From: Bacteroidales bacterium
GTDB taxonomy: Bacteria; Bacteroidota; Bacteroidia; Bacteroidales; F082
Direction: 5' to 3'
Length of the DNA stretch: 42,289 nt
NCBI GenBank assembly: GCA_017561025.1
Contig: JAFZDU010000052.1
Span: 1 to 42,289 of the forward strand
Positions 26,437 through 34,879 of this stretch are shown in pieces; position 1 is the first letter of the stretch, and each line of letters opens with the position of its first letter. Both the position numbers and the translations under genes were made by a program. The notes under the pieces are model-generated. The model did no database searches. It was not told the DNA's origin and saw only the letters and a list, made by a program, of their open reading frames with translations.

Positions 26437-26488
26437 AATATGATAACATCGATGTTTAGGTGTCAATAAAAACATCAATTATCATATT
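26437..26488 (+). promoter_or_regulatory. Hairpin ending at the start codon of the CTERM-like gene
   Basis: AATATGATAA (26437-26446) pairs with TTATCATATT (26479-26488), and GATGTTT (26451-26457) pairs with AAACATC (26470-26476), separated by a small internal loop. The right arm ends at the base before the ATG. It could be a translational control structure or a palindromic operator. Confidence 0.6.
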
Positions 26489-26770
26489 ATGAAAAGGAAA
26501 TTAATTTTAATGGCGGCCACAATAGTTATGAGCTGCCATTTCAGCATAGCTCAGAACTATAGAGCTGAGGGCATACATACCGACGGATTCTTGTCGCCAG
26601 ACAGCAGAGCAAAGACCGAGACAAAAGACAGCTGGGGTGTCATGCCATCAAGCATAAGCGACAGCAAGGACCTTGTCACAGCTCCTATAGGTTCGGGAAT
26701 AGCCTTATTGGCTGGCATGGGAATAGCATACTGCGTGATAAAGAAGAAATCGCAGACATCAATGTCTTAA
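26489..26770 (+). CDS. Small exported protein with CTERM-like sorting tail
   Basis: A 93-residue protein of unknown role. It has a signal peptide (about 1-21, ending SIAQ), a short polar middle (about 45 residues, no cysteine), then APIGSGIALLAGMGIAYCVI, a hydrophobic segment, and a basic end (KKKSQTSMS). The order Pro-Ile-Gly/Asp, membrane helix, lysines is that of the PEP-CTERM/PID-CTERM sorting tails known in Bacteroidetes, which are handled by exosortase-type enzymes. It could equally be a plain C-terminal anchor. No sortase is in the window. The end overlaps the convergent GT9 gene by 12 bases. Confidence 0.65.
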   Translation: MKRKLILMAATIVMSCHFSIAQNYRAEGIHTDGFLSPDSRAKTETKDSWGVMPSSISDSKDLVTAPIGSGIALLAGMGIAYCVIKKKSQTSMS

Positions 26771-27739
26771 TGCCATGACAATAGCGTCGGTGTCGATATC
26801 CATCATACAACGGAAATGTCTCTTAGGGCAATCTTTAAATCCAAGCTTGCTGCACGGACGACATCTCACGTCATTACGTTCTATGATATGACATCTCTCA
26901 GGCTCTAGAGGAAGATACGGATACATCCCCAATTCAGGAACAGTATTACCCCATACGGAGACAATATGCTTATGAAAAGCTGCCGCAATATGCATAAGAC
27001 CTGTATCGTTTGTCAAGACAGACCTAGACTGTTTGACGAGATATGCTGACTGTTCCAAATTGATTTTTCCCACAAGACTGACTACATTGTCATTCACTGC
27101 AGACAAAACTTCATCAGCTCGTTCCACGTCATCAGGCCCTCCCAGAAGCACAACGGGCTCTTGAAGTTTTTTTATCACCTCAATGATTTTCACTGCAGGA
27201 AGTATCTTTGTCTTGTAAGTGCCGCCTATCACAAAGGCATGATAACCGTCTTGAAAGGCAGAAGGCAGTGTAGAGATATCGTACATATTCTCTTCCGATA
27301 TGAAGAAGTCGAGGCCTTGCTTGTCGTTTTTAACGCCTAATGACTTAACAGCTTCAAAGTATCTGTCCACTATATGGACATGAGGCATCAGATTTATCTT
27401 GAATGCTGTAAGCAAGAATTTCCTGACATTAAGCTTAGGGAAAGAAGATGAAGGACAGGCCAGAGCTGCTGTCACTCTAGTGCTTCTTTTGTTTTTCTGC
27501 AGATCGACCACATAGTCGTAAGCCTCGGCTTTCAGCTCTCTGATATTGTCTTTTAGAGAAGCGTCATATTCAAACACCTTATCGACATAGACATTCTTTT
27601 TATATATATTGCTGAATTTCTTTTTTGTAAGCACATGAAGTTCTATGTCGTCAAGCTGATTCTTAAGACATCTTATCACAGGTGATGTCAGCACTATATC
27701 ACCTATTGAGCTGAAGCGAATTACGAGTATCTTTTTCAA
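26759..27739 (-). CDS. Glycosyltransferase family 9 (heptosyltransferase-like)
   Basis: Probably transfers heptose or another sugar from a nucleotide donor to the lipopolysaccharide inner core at the cytoplasmic membrane. The 326-residue chain starts MKKILVIRFSSIGDIVLTSP, the hallmark of the ADP-heptose:LPS transferase family. It contains the donor-site segment LTNDTGLMHIAAAFHKHIVSVWG and ends with a four-cysteine stretch (CRPCSKLGFKDCPKRHFRC) common in this family. It is the last gene of the minus-strand run, 15 bases after dus. The exact acceptor is unknown. Confidence 0.88.
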   Translation of the reverse strand: MKKILVIRFSSIGDIVLTSPVIRCLKNQLDDIELHVLTKKKFSNIYKKNVYVDKVFEYDASLKDNIRELKAEAYDYVVDLQKNKRSTRVTAALACPSSSFPKLNVRKFLLTAFKINLMPHVHIVDRYFEAVKSLGVKNDKQGLDFFISEENMYDISTLPSAFQDGYHAFVIGGTYKTKILPAVKIIEVIKKLQEPVVLLGGPDDVERADEVLSAVNDNVVSLVGKINLEQSAYLVKQSRSVLTNDTGLMHIAAAFHKHIVSVWGNTVPELGMYPYLPLEPERCHIIERNDVRCRPCSKLGFKDCPKRHFRCMMDIDTDAIVMALRH

Positions 27740-27754
27740 GGCAGGATATTTTAA

Positions 27755-28720
27755 TTATTCACTTATATTTTTAGGCTGAAGCAGTTTCTCATCTCTGAAT
27801 ATTATCTCCACTGTCTCCTCATAAATATCCAGGTTGTTTATCTTCTTGACCTTACGCCAAATATTTTGAGGATCTTCAAATGAGTTCATCAGATAAGACC
27901 ACATCTCTTTCATGCAGCCGATAATCTTAGGGCTGCCACCTGCGTGACGCAATCTCTCCAGATAGAGAGACACCACGAAATGATGCAGTTTCTTTTTTCT
28001 TTCTTCATAACTGAATGCCTTTCCTTTAATCTCATCGGCGAGGAAAGGATTTGTGAGCAGACCACGTCCAAGCATGAACATCTTGACATCAGGGAGTTTG
28101 GCGCTTATACGGTTGAAGTCTTCCACACTGAATATATCGCCATTATAAACCAAAGGTCTGTTGATTTGAGGAGCCAGCTCAGCGAATCTGTCGACGTCGG
28201 CATTTCCGGTATATAGCTGCTTTCCTATTCTTGGATGTATTATTATCTCACTAAAAGGATATGTGTTAAAGGCATCAATAAGTTCGTCTATCTCAGTATC
28301 CTTATAATAGCCAAGTCGGCATTTGAGACTAAATTTTATATCTATATTGCTGAATATCTTATCGAAGAGTTCATTCACTCTTTTAGGTTCAGCCATAAGG
28401 CCGCAGCCTCTCACTTTATTGGCCACTCTTGGGAACGGGCAGCCCATATTTAGGTTGATTTCCTTATAGCCCATCATCTTGCACTGACTGGCGAATCTCA
28501 CTATCTCTTCAGCATCATTGCCGAGTATCTGCGGTGTCAAGGTGTTGACATCATTATAATTGACATCAATCTCCTCTCCCCTCAGGCTTCTGCTGTTATC
28601 CTTATGTATGCCAGTGAAAAAAGGCGTATAATATTTATCTATTCCTGTAAAATATTCTTTATACAGATTACGATATACCGAGTCGGTTATTCCTTGAAAT
28701 GGTGCTAAACTTAATATCAT
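27755..28720 (-). CDS. tRNA-dihydrouridine synthase
   Basis: An FMN-dependent reductase that forms dihydrouridine in tRNA D-loops. The 321-residue product begins ILSLAPFQGITDSVYRNL, has NLNMGCPFPRVANKVRGCG with the catalytic Cys106, FSLKCRLGY, and VYNGDIFSVEDF, the Dus TIM-barrel motifs in order. Which uridine is modified cannot be assigned between DusA, B and C from these motifs. The ATG overlaps the lnt stop by four bases, indicating coupling. Confidence 0.92.
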   Translation of the reverse strand: MILSLAPFQGITDSVYRNLYKEYFTGIDKYYTPFFTGIHKDNSRSLRGEEIDVNYNDVNTLTPQILGNDAEEIVRFASQCKMMGYKEINLNMGCPFPRVANKVRGCGLMAEPKRVNELFDKIFSNIDIKFSLKCRLGYYKDTEIDELIDAFNTYPFSEIIIHPRIGKQLYTGNADVDRFAELAPQINRPLVYNGDIFSVEDFNRISAKLPDVKMFMLGRGLLTNPFLADEIKGKAFSYEERKKKLHHFVVSLYLERLRHAGGSPKIIGCMKEMWSYLMNSFEDPQNIWRKVKKINNLDIYEETVEIIFRDEKLLQPKNISE

Positions 28721-30303
28721 CTCTCTCTCTTTGATACGGTGATAACTATACTAAAACATATAAGCAACAATGCCACGAGCGACCCTACTCTATAAAGATT
28801 GTCGCCATATTTAGAATAGAATGTCAATTCCTCATTTGCTTTCATTGTGTTGACCAGGACTGCAGGCTGCCAGTAATTAGTGCTTTCAAGCACGTCGCCG
28901 CGTTGGTTGATGAAACAGGATATGCCAGTATTTGCAGAACGTGCCACGCATCTTCTGTTCTCTATAGCTCTCAGCTTCGACATCTCGAAATGCTGTCTGT
29001 GTCCAGGGGTGTCTCCCCACCATCCGTCGTTGGTGATGACGAATATCAGGTCGGCGCCCTCTCTGACAAACTTAGATACATAATCGCCAAATACCGACTC
29101 ATAACATATCATCGGCGCTACCTTATGGTCTTCGAATTCCAGCAATGTGAGTTTGTTCTCTCTTTTCAATGTTCCTACCGTACCGCCCAAGTCTATGGCC
29201 AGATTCTTTATAGGACGCAGTATCCACCATGAAGGCATCATCTCGACACCTGGTGTCAGCTTCGACTTCTGATGATATTGTATCTTTTCGTTGTCGCTTA
29301 CCATCAAGGCTGTATTGTAAGAGTAATAATATTCTTCAGCATCAAAGAACTTACGTGCAGCGAAGTCCTTCTCCTCACCTTCCGGCACCATACCCAAAGT
29401 GCTTGCTCCTATGACGTAGGCGAGTCCTGCATTATTTTTAGAGAACAGTCTAAGGTTCCTTATTGAATAATACGAGTTGATGCTTTCCAGCCATATACTC
29501 TCATGAATAGAGGACTCAGGTCCCACTACAAAACGAGTATTCTCGGTAACGAGAAGCTCAGCCAGCTCGAAGTTACGCTTCAATATCTCTGCAGCAGACA
29601 GCACATACTCCTCCTTATACGGATCTATATTAGGCTGCACAACAACAACTTCAACGTCTTCTCCTTTATCTTCATAGGTCAGATACATTATCTTGCTTAT
29701 TGTTATGGGCAAGATAAGAGCGACAGCTGCAAAGACTGCATATCTCTTCAAAGTCTGTTTTTCCTTTTCAATGACAGCCTTAAGAAGCTGATACAGCAGT
29801 ATATTGACTAACAACACCCATATTGTTCCACCAGAAATGCCAGTGATTTCATACCACTGCACCCAAGTATGCTTATGAGAAAACACATTGCCGATATTAA
29901 GCCAAGGCCAATTCAGCTGCCAGTTGAGATGCAGATTCTCAAAGGCCAGGAAAAATATCACCAGAAGAAAATATCCTTTTTTATTTTTGAAGACATTCTT
30001 CCTAGTGAAATGATATAGCCAGAATGTAGTAGCCATGAATGTGCTGTTAAGAAGCAGCATCGCCACAGCACCTGCTGCAGTGCTATTCCATACCCACCAG
30101 GTGGTGAGGCTATTCCATACGAGAAACGAAAGAAACGAGAGTCCGAAGATTCCGTTTTTCTTATTGTTACTTATATTATCCTGAAGATAAATCAAAGGAA
30201 CGAAAGCGATGAATATAAGAGCTGTAAATCCTTTTGTTGGCCATGCCGCTGCCAACAGCAGTCCGCTCAACAAGGCCAGTGAAATTTTAGTGACTTTCTT
30301 CAT
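28717..30303 (-). CDS. lnt: Apolipoprotein N-acyltransferase
   Basis: Adds the third acyl chain to the N-terminal cysteine of lipoproteins at the periplasmic face of the inner membrane. The 528-residue protein has an N-terminal multi-pass region (about 1-210), then a nitrilase-like domain with the expected triad Glu263 (VGPESS), Lys346 (YHQKSKLTPGVE) and Cys400 (PMICYES). A final membrane helix (about 503-522) precedes the basic end SKRER. The length and order match Lnt. It lies directly next to holB, with no spacer, and overlaps dus. Several lipoproteins in this window are likely substrates. Confidence 0.95.
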   Translation of the reverse strand: MKKVTKISLALLSGLLLAAAWPTKGFTALIFIAFVPLIYLQDNISNNKKNGIFGLSFLSFLVWNSLTTWWVWNSTAAGAVAMLLLNSTFMATTFWLYHFTRKNVFKNKKGYFLLVIFFLAFENLHLNWQLNWPWLNIGNVFSHKHTWVQWYEITGISGGTIWVLLVNILLYQLLKAVIEKEKQTLKRYAVFAAVALILPITISKIMYLTYEDKGEDVEVVVVQPNIDPYKEEYVLSAAEILKRNFELAELLVTENTRFVVGPESSIHESIWLESINSYYSIRNLRLFSKNNAGLAYVIGASTLGMVPEGEEKDFAARKFFDAEEYYYSYNTALMVSDNEKIQYHQKSKLTPGVEMMPSWWILRPIKNLAIDLGGTVGTLKRENKLTLLEFEDHKVAPMICYESVFGDYVSKFVREGADLIFVITNDGWWGDTPGHRQHFEMSKLRAIENRRCVARSANTGISCFINQRGDVLESTNYWQPAVLVNTMKANEELTFYSKYGDNLYRVGSLVALLLICFSIVITVSKRER

Positions 30304-31440
30304 CTACTTCATCTTAAAATAATTAAAAATCTTAAAGCTGTCGTCCATGAATATCAGGGACGCATTGCCATTACGTTCAATTTGATTTATGCTTTCTTCA
30401 AAAAGCTCTGAAATCAAATCGATATTGTTATTGGATATAAAAGGTGCGAAGTTGTTCAAGAAGTTTTTCTCTTCATCTGGAAGCAGAATGCAGCTGCTCA
30501 AATTATTATTAAAAAGCACCGCATTATGAAACATTTCAAGTCCGTAAGCAAGGAACTCCTTTTGTTTCTCTCTTCCCAAAGTCTTTATATCGTTGGCGAT
30601 GAAGTCTATCAGTTCCGAAGCGCTGAATCTGAAGCAGTAGCGCATCCATTTCTGGAACAGTCGGAAGTAAATCTGATCGTCGTCTTGCTCATTCATGAAA
30701 TGCGATGCCAATATCCAGTTGCCGTCGGCCATCATTGCCACCTTATCAGCATGCTGGGCATCACATGAGAACTTATGCATCAAGGCATTTTTCAATACTC
30801 CAAAAGGTATTGCCGGTATTTTCACCAGCATAGTACGAGAGCGTACTGTTGTGAGCAGCTCTTCTTGATTTTCTGAGACCAGAATAAAGACCGTCTTCTC
30901 TGGCGGTTCTTCCAGAAGCTTCAACAATTTGTTAGCGGCCTGCACATTGAGTTTCTCTGCCATCCATATTATAGCCACCTTGTATTCAGCTTCATAAGCT
31001 TTGAGGTTAAGTTTCCTCATGATAGTGGTGGCATCGTTGACATTGATAGAGCCTTGTTTATTCTCCACTTCAAGCACATCGTACCACGACGACTGGTCGG
31101 CATAAGAGCCGCACGACATGAGATATTCTCTCCATTCTGTCAGGAACAAATCCGACTCAGGATCTTTCTTGACTTTCTTGTTTGTCGTTGTAGGAAACAA
31201 GAAGTGTAAATCAGGATGAGCTATGTTATTATATTTCTTACACGAAGGGCATTCGCCGCAGCTGTCGTTTTCTTTTTTGTTGGTACAGTTGATATATTGA
31301 GCGTAGGCTATAGCCAATGCCAATTTTCCTGTACCTTCAGGTCCAAGGAACAATTGAGCATGGGCTACACGGTTATCCTTTACGCTCTGTATGAGTTTCT
31401 TCTTAATATCTTCGTGACCGATTATCTGAGAAAACAACAT
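30304..31440 (-). CDS. holB: DNA polymerase III delta' subunit
   Basis: Clamp-loader subunit. The 378-residue AAA+ protein starts MLFSQIIGHEDIKKKL and has a P-loop-like GPEGTGK (33-39). It carries a zinc module (Cys52, Cys61, Cys64, Cys67), AANKLLKLLEEPPEKT in the DnaX/HolB manner, and RSRTM in place of the usual sensor SRC. That distinguishes delta' from DnaX, together with the absence of a long C-terminal extension. Its partner delta is holA at 6298-7308. It sits 12 bases after the C25 protease gene and abuts lnt. Confidence 0.9.
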   Translation of the reverse strand: MLFSQIIGHEDIKKKLIQSVKDNRVAHAQLFLGPEGTGKLALAIAYAQYINCTNKKENDSCGECPSCKKYNNIAHPDLHFLFPTTTNKKVKKDPESDLFLTEWREYLMSCGSYADQSSWYDVLEVENKQGSINVNDATTIMRKLNLKAYEAEYKVAIIWMAEKLNVQAANKLLKLLEEPPEKTVFILVSENQEELLTTVRSRTMLVKIPAIPFGVLKNALMHKFSCDAQHADKVAMMADGNWILASHFMNEQDDDQIYFRLFQKWMRYCFRFSASELIDFIANDIKTLGREKQKEFLAYGLEMFHNAVLFNNNLSSCILLPDEEKNFLNNFAPFISNNNIDLISELFEESINQIERNGNASLIFMDDSFKIFNYFKMK

Positions 31441-31452
31441 TGTATTATCCTA

Positions 31453-34400
31453 CTATTTCTTTATGAATTTCTTTGTTGAGATATTATTATCAGCATCGAT
31501 GGTACGGATGAGATACATACCGCTTGTGAGGCTGTTAATATCTATTACATAAGATGATGAACTTACATCAGCAGAGATGACTTTCTTGCCCATGGCATTA
31601 TATATCTCGACTTCTTCAACATCTTCACCTTCAACGACGATATAAGTGTTGGCTGGATTTGGATAGATATTAAACTCTTTCTTTCCAGTATAAGACTCTA
31701 CGCCCAACACCATACAGTTGCTTGGGAAAACTATATCATCCACCCAGCAGCGGTCTTCACCATCTTTGTTTCTTTGGTTCTTGTCATATCTCCATTCAAA
31801 GGTATGGATGCCGCTAGGAACCTCATACAAAGCATATTTCCAATCAATATCACCGCTCCATCTCTCCTGCATCTTTCCGTCAATATAGAATACCAAGAAA
31901 TCGCAGTACATTTCTGTAGACACCTTATAGTAGAATGAAATTTCTCCATCTGTTGTTGTTTCCACCTCAACCAAAAGCGATGTTATCTCATCATCATCGA
32001 TATGTCCAGACTCTGCGCAGTATTCTCCAGAATATGAATTGTCATTTGTAACGCCCCATGGCAAGTCATAGTCAAACTGCCAATTCAACTTAGAGAAGTC
32101 GCCAGACTCAAAGTCCTCTCTTATTGTTCCAACGGTAAACTTCAATTCTTTTTCAATCTCATACATGCCAGATGTCAGTTTGATCTTTGTCACGAACTGC
32201 TCGCCGTCAGGAGTATCCTGATCTATGACAAGTGACAATACTGCTTCAAATTCTCCGTTTGATGCAACAGGATTCAACACGACATTATTTTCCTCAAAAC
32301 TAGCATATTGACTTGATATCATGCCTTCTACATTGATATTCTGAGTTGCACTGCCGCCAATATTCTTGCCTGCCAAACGAATCTGAATTGTCTCTCCATT
32401 ATCTACGAAACCATTATTATTACCAAAGCTGTCGTCGTATGACAAGTCGCTGATAACAAATACTGGAGCATGCAATTTATACAACACTTCTTGGTCCCAT
32501 GTTTTATTTCCGTCAGTACAAGTAATTGTGAAATAAACATATTCTTGGTCAGGAACGTCGTTGTTTACTTTGAAAGAGAAAGCGTTGTCGATATTTTTGC
32601 TTGAGTTAGCGTTGATATCACCTACTGTCGCTTCGCTGTCAATCATTTCAATGAAATCATTTGACTGCGCTGTGATAGTAGCACTTACGTTAACAACCTT
32701 AACACCACTAGGGTTAAAGAAATCCATGTCAAGATTTACTGTTTCGCCATAATCAAGTTTACCATTATTGTTGCCATTGGCATCATCAACCTTGATTTCT
32801 TTAGCATAAACATAAGAATCATTGGCATTGAATGCTGTGACGGTATATGTCTGGCACCATGCATTAGGTCCAGTGATGATAAGATTCATATCGCCTTCAA
32901 CATTAATTTCATGAGCGAATTCAAGCTGTGCCTTACCATTATTGTCTGTCATGCCGAATGCGATGAGATTATCGCCATTGAAGAGACTGCATCTGAAGTT
33001 GCTTTGTGGCATTCCATCTTTTGCAATTTCAATTGTTGCTGCTGATGTTCCCAATGCCAATGCTGGTTCGTACGACACTTCAGGAATGAAAGGTTCGTCG
33101 AGCCATGGGCATACGGCGACATCACCTAAGATATTGATACAATAGTAATTCCAGCGTAATGCTCCATTCTCTCCCCATGAATTGATGAGAGGTGCTGTCA
33201 TTATCTTCATTTCCTGGAATGCTGTTCCGATGTAAGGAAGTCTGTCGTGATAATATGAATCGATGAATTCACGATGCAAGTGACGAGCAGGACCGTCGCC
33301 CCATGGGATATACCATCCATAGCGTGAGTTGCCTGTAGCAGCAACGAAACCTGTTGAGATATTCACCAATGTCTCTAACATACAAGTTCTTGTGAAGTCA
33401 CCACAGATACATCCATGTGAATGGAAGAAGTTATAGTTGTGATTAACGCCATCAAGTTTTATGAACGACTCATCATTTGTTGATGTTGTGTACCATCCTG
33501 CCACGTAGTTATAGTCAGCATGACCGACATGATGTACGTAACCGCCGCCTACTTCGTTGATCTTATTTCTGAAGATAGAACCGCTCCAGCCAGTCTCGCC
33601 GTTGGCATAGACACGATGGAAGTTGTAGTCTTCAGGAATACCTATTGTTGTATAACCATCGTTATCATGTTCACCAATGAGAAGTTCGAGGTCGGTGCTG
33701 CCATAATAACCGTCGCCTAGATGCTCGCCGCCCAAGATTATATCATTAAACTCGCCTAAGACTGGGTTGGACTGATATTCCATAGTCTTATGCATCATAT
33801 TGTTAAATTGTTGTTCATTATTGAAAGGCATACGACCGATTGCGAGTTCAGGCAATAAGTCTGCTTCATTTATCTCGCCCCATAGGTCATCATCGTCAAT
33901 ATTCCAAGAACCATCGAGACTTACATAATACAAGTCAGCCGGGAGACAATCGTCTTCATAACCATCCATCACATAGCAATAGAGACAACGATATGGAACT
34001 ACTTTAGAGTCGCCGCCGAGAAGCACCATCATAATACCTTCGTTTTCATATTCCTGCTTGATGAAAGAACGAATCTGCTCCTGCTCATCGCGACCTGTCT
34101 GTGTAGCGTAAATATGTTCCAAAGAAACGACTTCTGTTCTTAAGCCACGACTTGCATAGAATGCCTTATATTCATCAAAATGAGACACCCATTCTTGTGG
34201 AGTAATGACCAATAACTCATAACCGTTTAATTGTCTTTGTTTTGAGTTATCAGAATACAAACCTAAGGATTCTGGGTTTTGAGCGAGACGCTGTACGCGA
34301 GCCTGCACTTCTGGAGAAGTGTTTAACATCTTGCTTTTGTCATCTCTTGATTGAGTGTAAGTCACGCGAACTGTGACAGACTTAGCGTATGACAGCTTTC

Positions 34401-34860
34401 CTTCTGAAGGGATATATCTCACAGGAGTGAATCCTGAGAAAGCAAATGAATATCCGTTAAGATATTGTGTGCTTACATTCTTATAATCAGAGGAATAAAC
34501 TTCTTTTGAACTGTAAATATTCTCATTTTTTGCAAAAGGAATCTCTTTTGTCGAAGAGATAGGACGTGGTGCTTGATAAGGATACAAAAGATGAGACCCT
34601 TCCACGTCGATAAAATCAGAATATTCAATTTCAACGCTTTGCGCTTCAGTGTTCTGAGGCAACAATAGTGATACAGCAAACCATGGAAGAGTAGGTTCGC
34701 CCACTTCACCTCTTTGAACGCAGTTGTCGAAATTTACTTGTTCGTATCCTTGATATTTTTCAAATGAAGGGTTTGAAAAATAAAAGGTTTTCTCTACGAC
34801 CTGAGCGGACATAGAGAAAACCATCATTATTACACTTAATGTCAATAAGAGTTTTTTCAT
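31453..34860 (-). CDS. Gingipain-like secreted cysteine protease (family C25) with T9SS tail
   Basis: A large secreted protease of 1135 residues. Order: signal peptide (1-20, ending MSAQ); a C25 propeptide-type region (about 21-205, with GEPTLPWFAVSLLLP); the caspase-like catalytic domain (about 210-590) with His447 in HVGHADYN and Cys484 in SHGCICGDF as the likely dyad; an Ig-like domain (about 592-680); two related repeats of about 110 residues, each with a GNNNG-x-x-D-x-GET motif (696-700, 813-817); a jelly-roll domain like gingipain cleaved adhesins (about 915-1050); and a T9SS sorting tail (1057-1135) with YPNPAN and GMYLIRT. The start ATG 34860 is 19 bases after lysS; an upstream ATG at 34896 would overlap lysS. 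P1 specificity cannot be read. It sits inside a housekeeping gene run. Confidence 0.92.
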   Translation of the reverse strand: MKKLLLTLSVIMMVFSMSAQVVEKTFYFSNPSFEKYQGYEQVNFDNCVQRGEVGEPTLPWFAVSLLLPQNTEAQSVEIEYSDFIDVEGSHLLYPYQAPRPISSTKEIPFAKNENIYSSKEVYSSDYKNVSTQYLNGYSFAFSGFTPVRYIPSEGKLSYAKSVTVRVTYTQSRDDKSKMLNTSPEVQARVQRLAQNPESLGLYSDNSKQRQLNGYELLVITPQEWVSHFDEYKAFYASRGLRTEVVSLEHIYATQTGRDEQEQIRSFIKQEYENEGIMMVLLGGDSKVVPYRCLYCYVMDGYEDDCLPADLYYVSLDGSWNIDDDDLWGEINEADLLPELAIGRMPFNNEQQFNNMMHKTMEYQSNPVLGEFNDIILGGEHLGDGYYGSTDLELLIGEHDNDGYTTIGIPEDYNFHRVYANGETGWSGSIFRNKINEVGGGYVHHVGHADYNYVAGWYTTSTNDESFIKLDGVNHNYNFFHSHGCICGDFTRTCMLETLVNISTGFVAATGNSRYGWYIPWGDGPARHLHREFIDSYYHDRLPYIGTAFQEMKIMTAPLINSWGENGALRWNYYCINILGDVAVCPWLDEPFIPEVSYEPALALGTSAATIEIAKDGMPQSNFRCSLFNGDNLIAFGMTDNNGKAQLEFAHEINVEGDMNLIITGPNAWCQTYTVTAFNANDSYVYAKEIKVDDANGNNNGKLDYGETVNLDMDFFNPSGVKVVNVSATITAQSNDFIEMIDSEATVGDINANSSKNIDNAFSFKVNNDVPDQEYVYFTITCTDGNKTWDQEVLYKLHAPVFVISDLSYDDSFGNNNGFVDNGETIQIRLAGKNIGGSATQNINVEGMISSQYASFEENNVVLNPVASNGEFEAVLSLVIDQDTPDGEQFVTKIKLTSGMYEIEKELKFTVGTIREDFESGDFSKLNWQFDYDLPWGVTNDNSYSGEYCAESGHIDDDEITSLLVEVETTTDGEISFYYKVSTEMYCDFLVFYIDGKMQERWSGDIDWKYALYEVPSGIHTFEWRYDKNQRNKDGEDRCWVDDIVFPSNCMVLGVESYTGKKEFNIYPNPANTYIVVEGEDVEEVEIYNAMGKKVISADVSSSSYVIDINSLTSGMYLIRTIDADNNISTKKFIKK

Positions 34861-34879
34861 ATAAGATTTTTTTTTGCAA

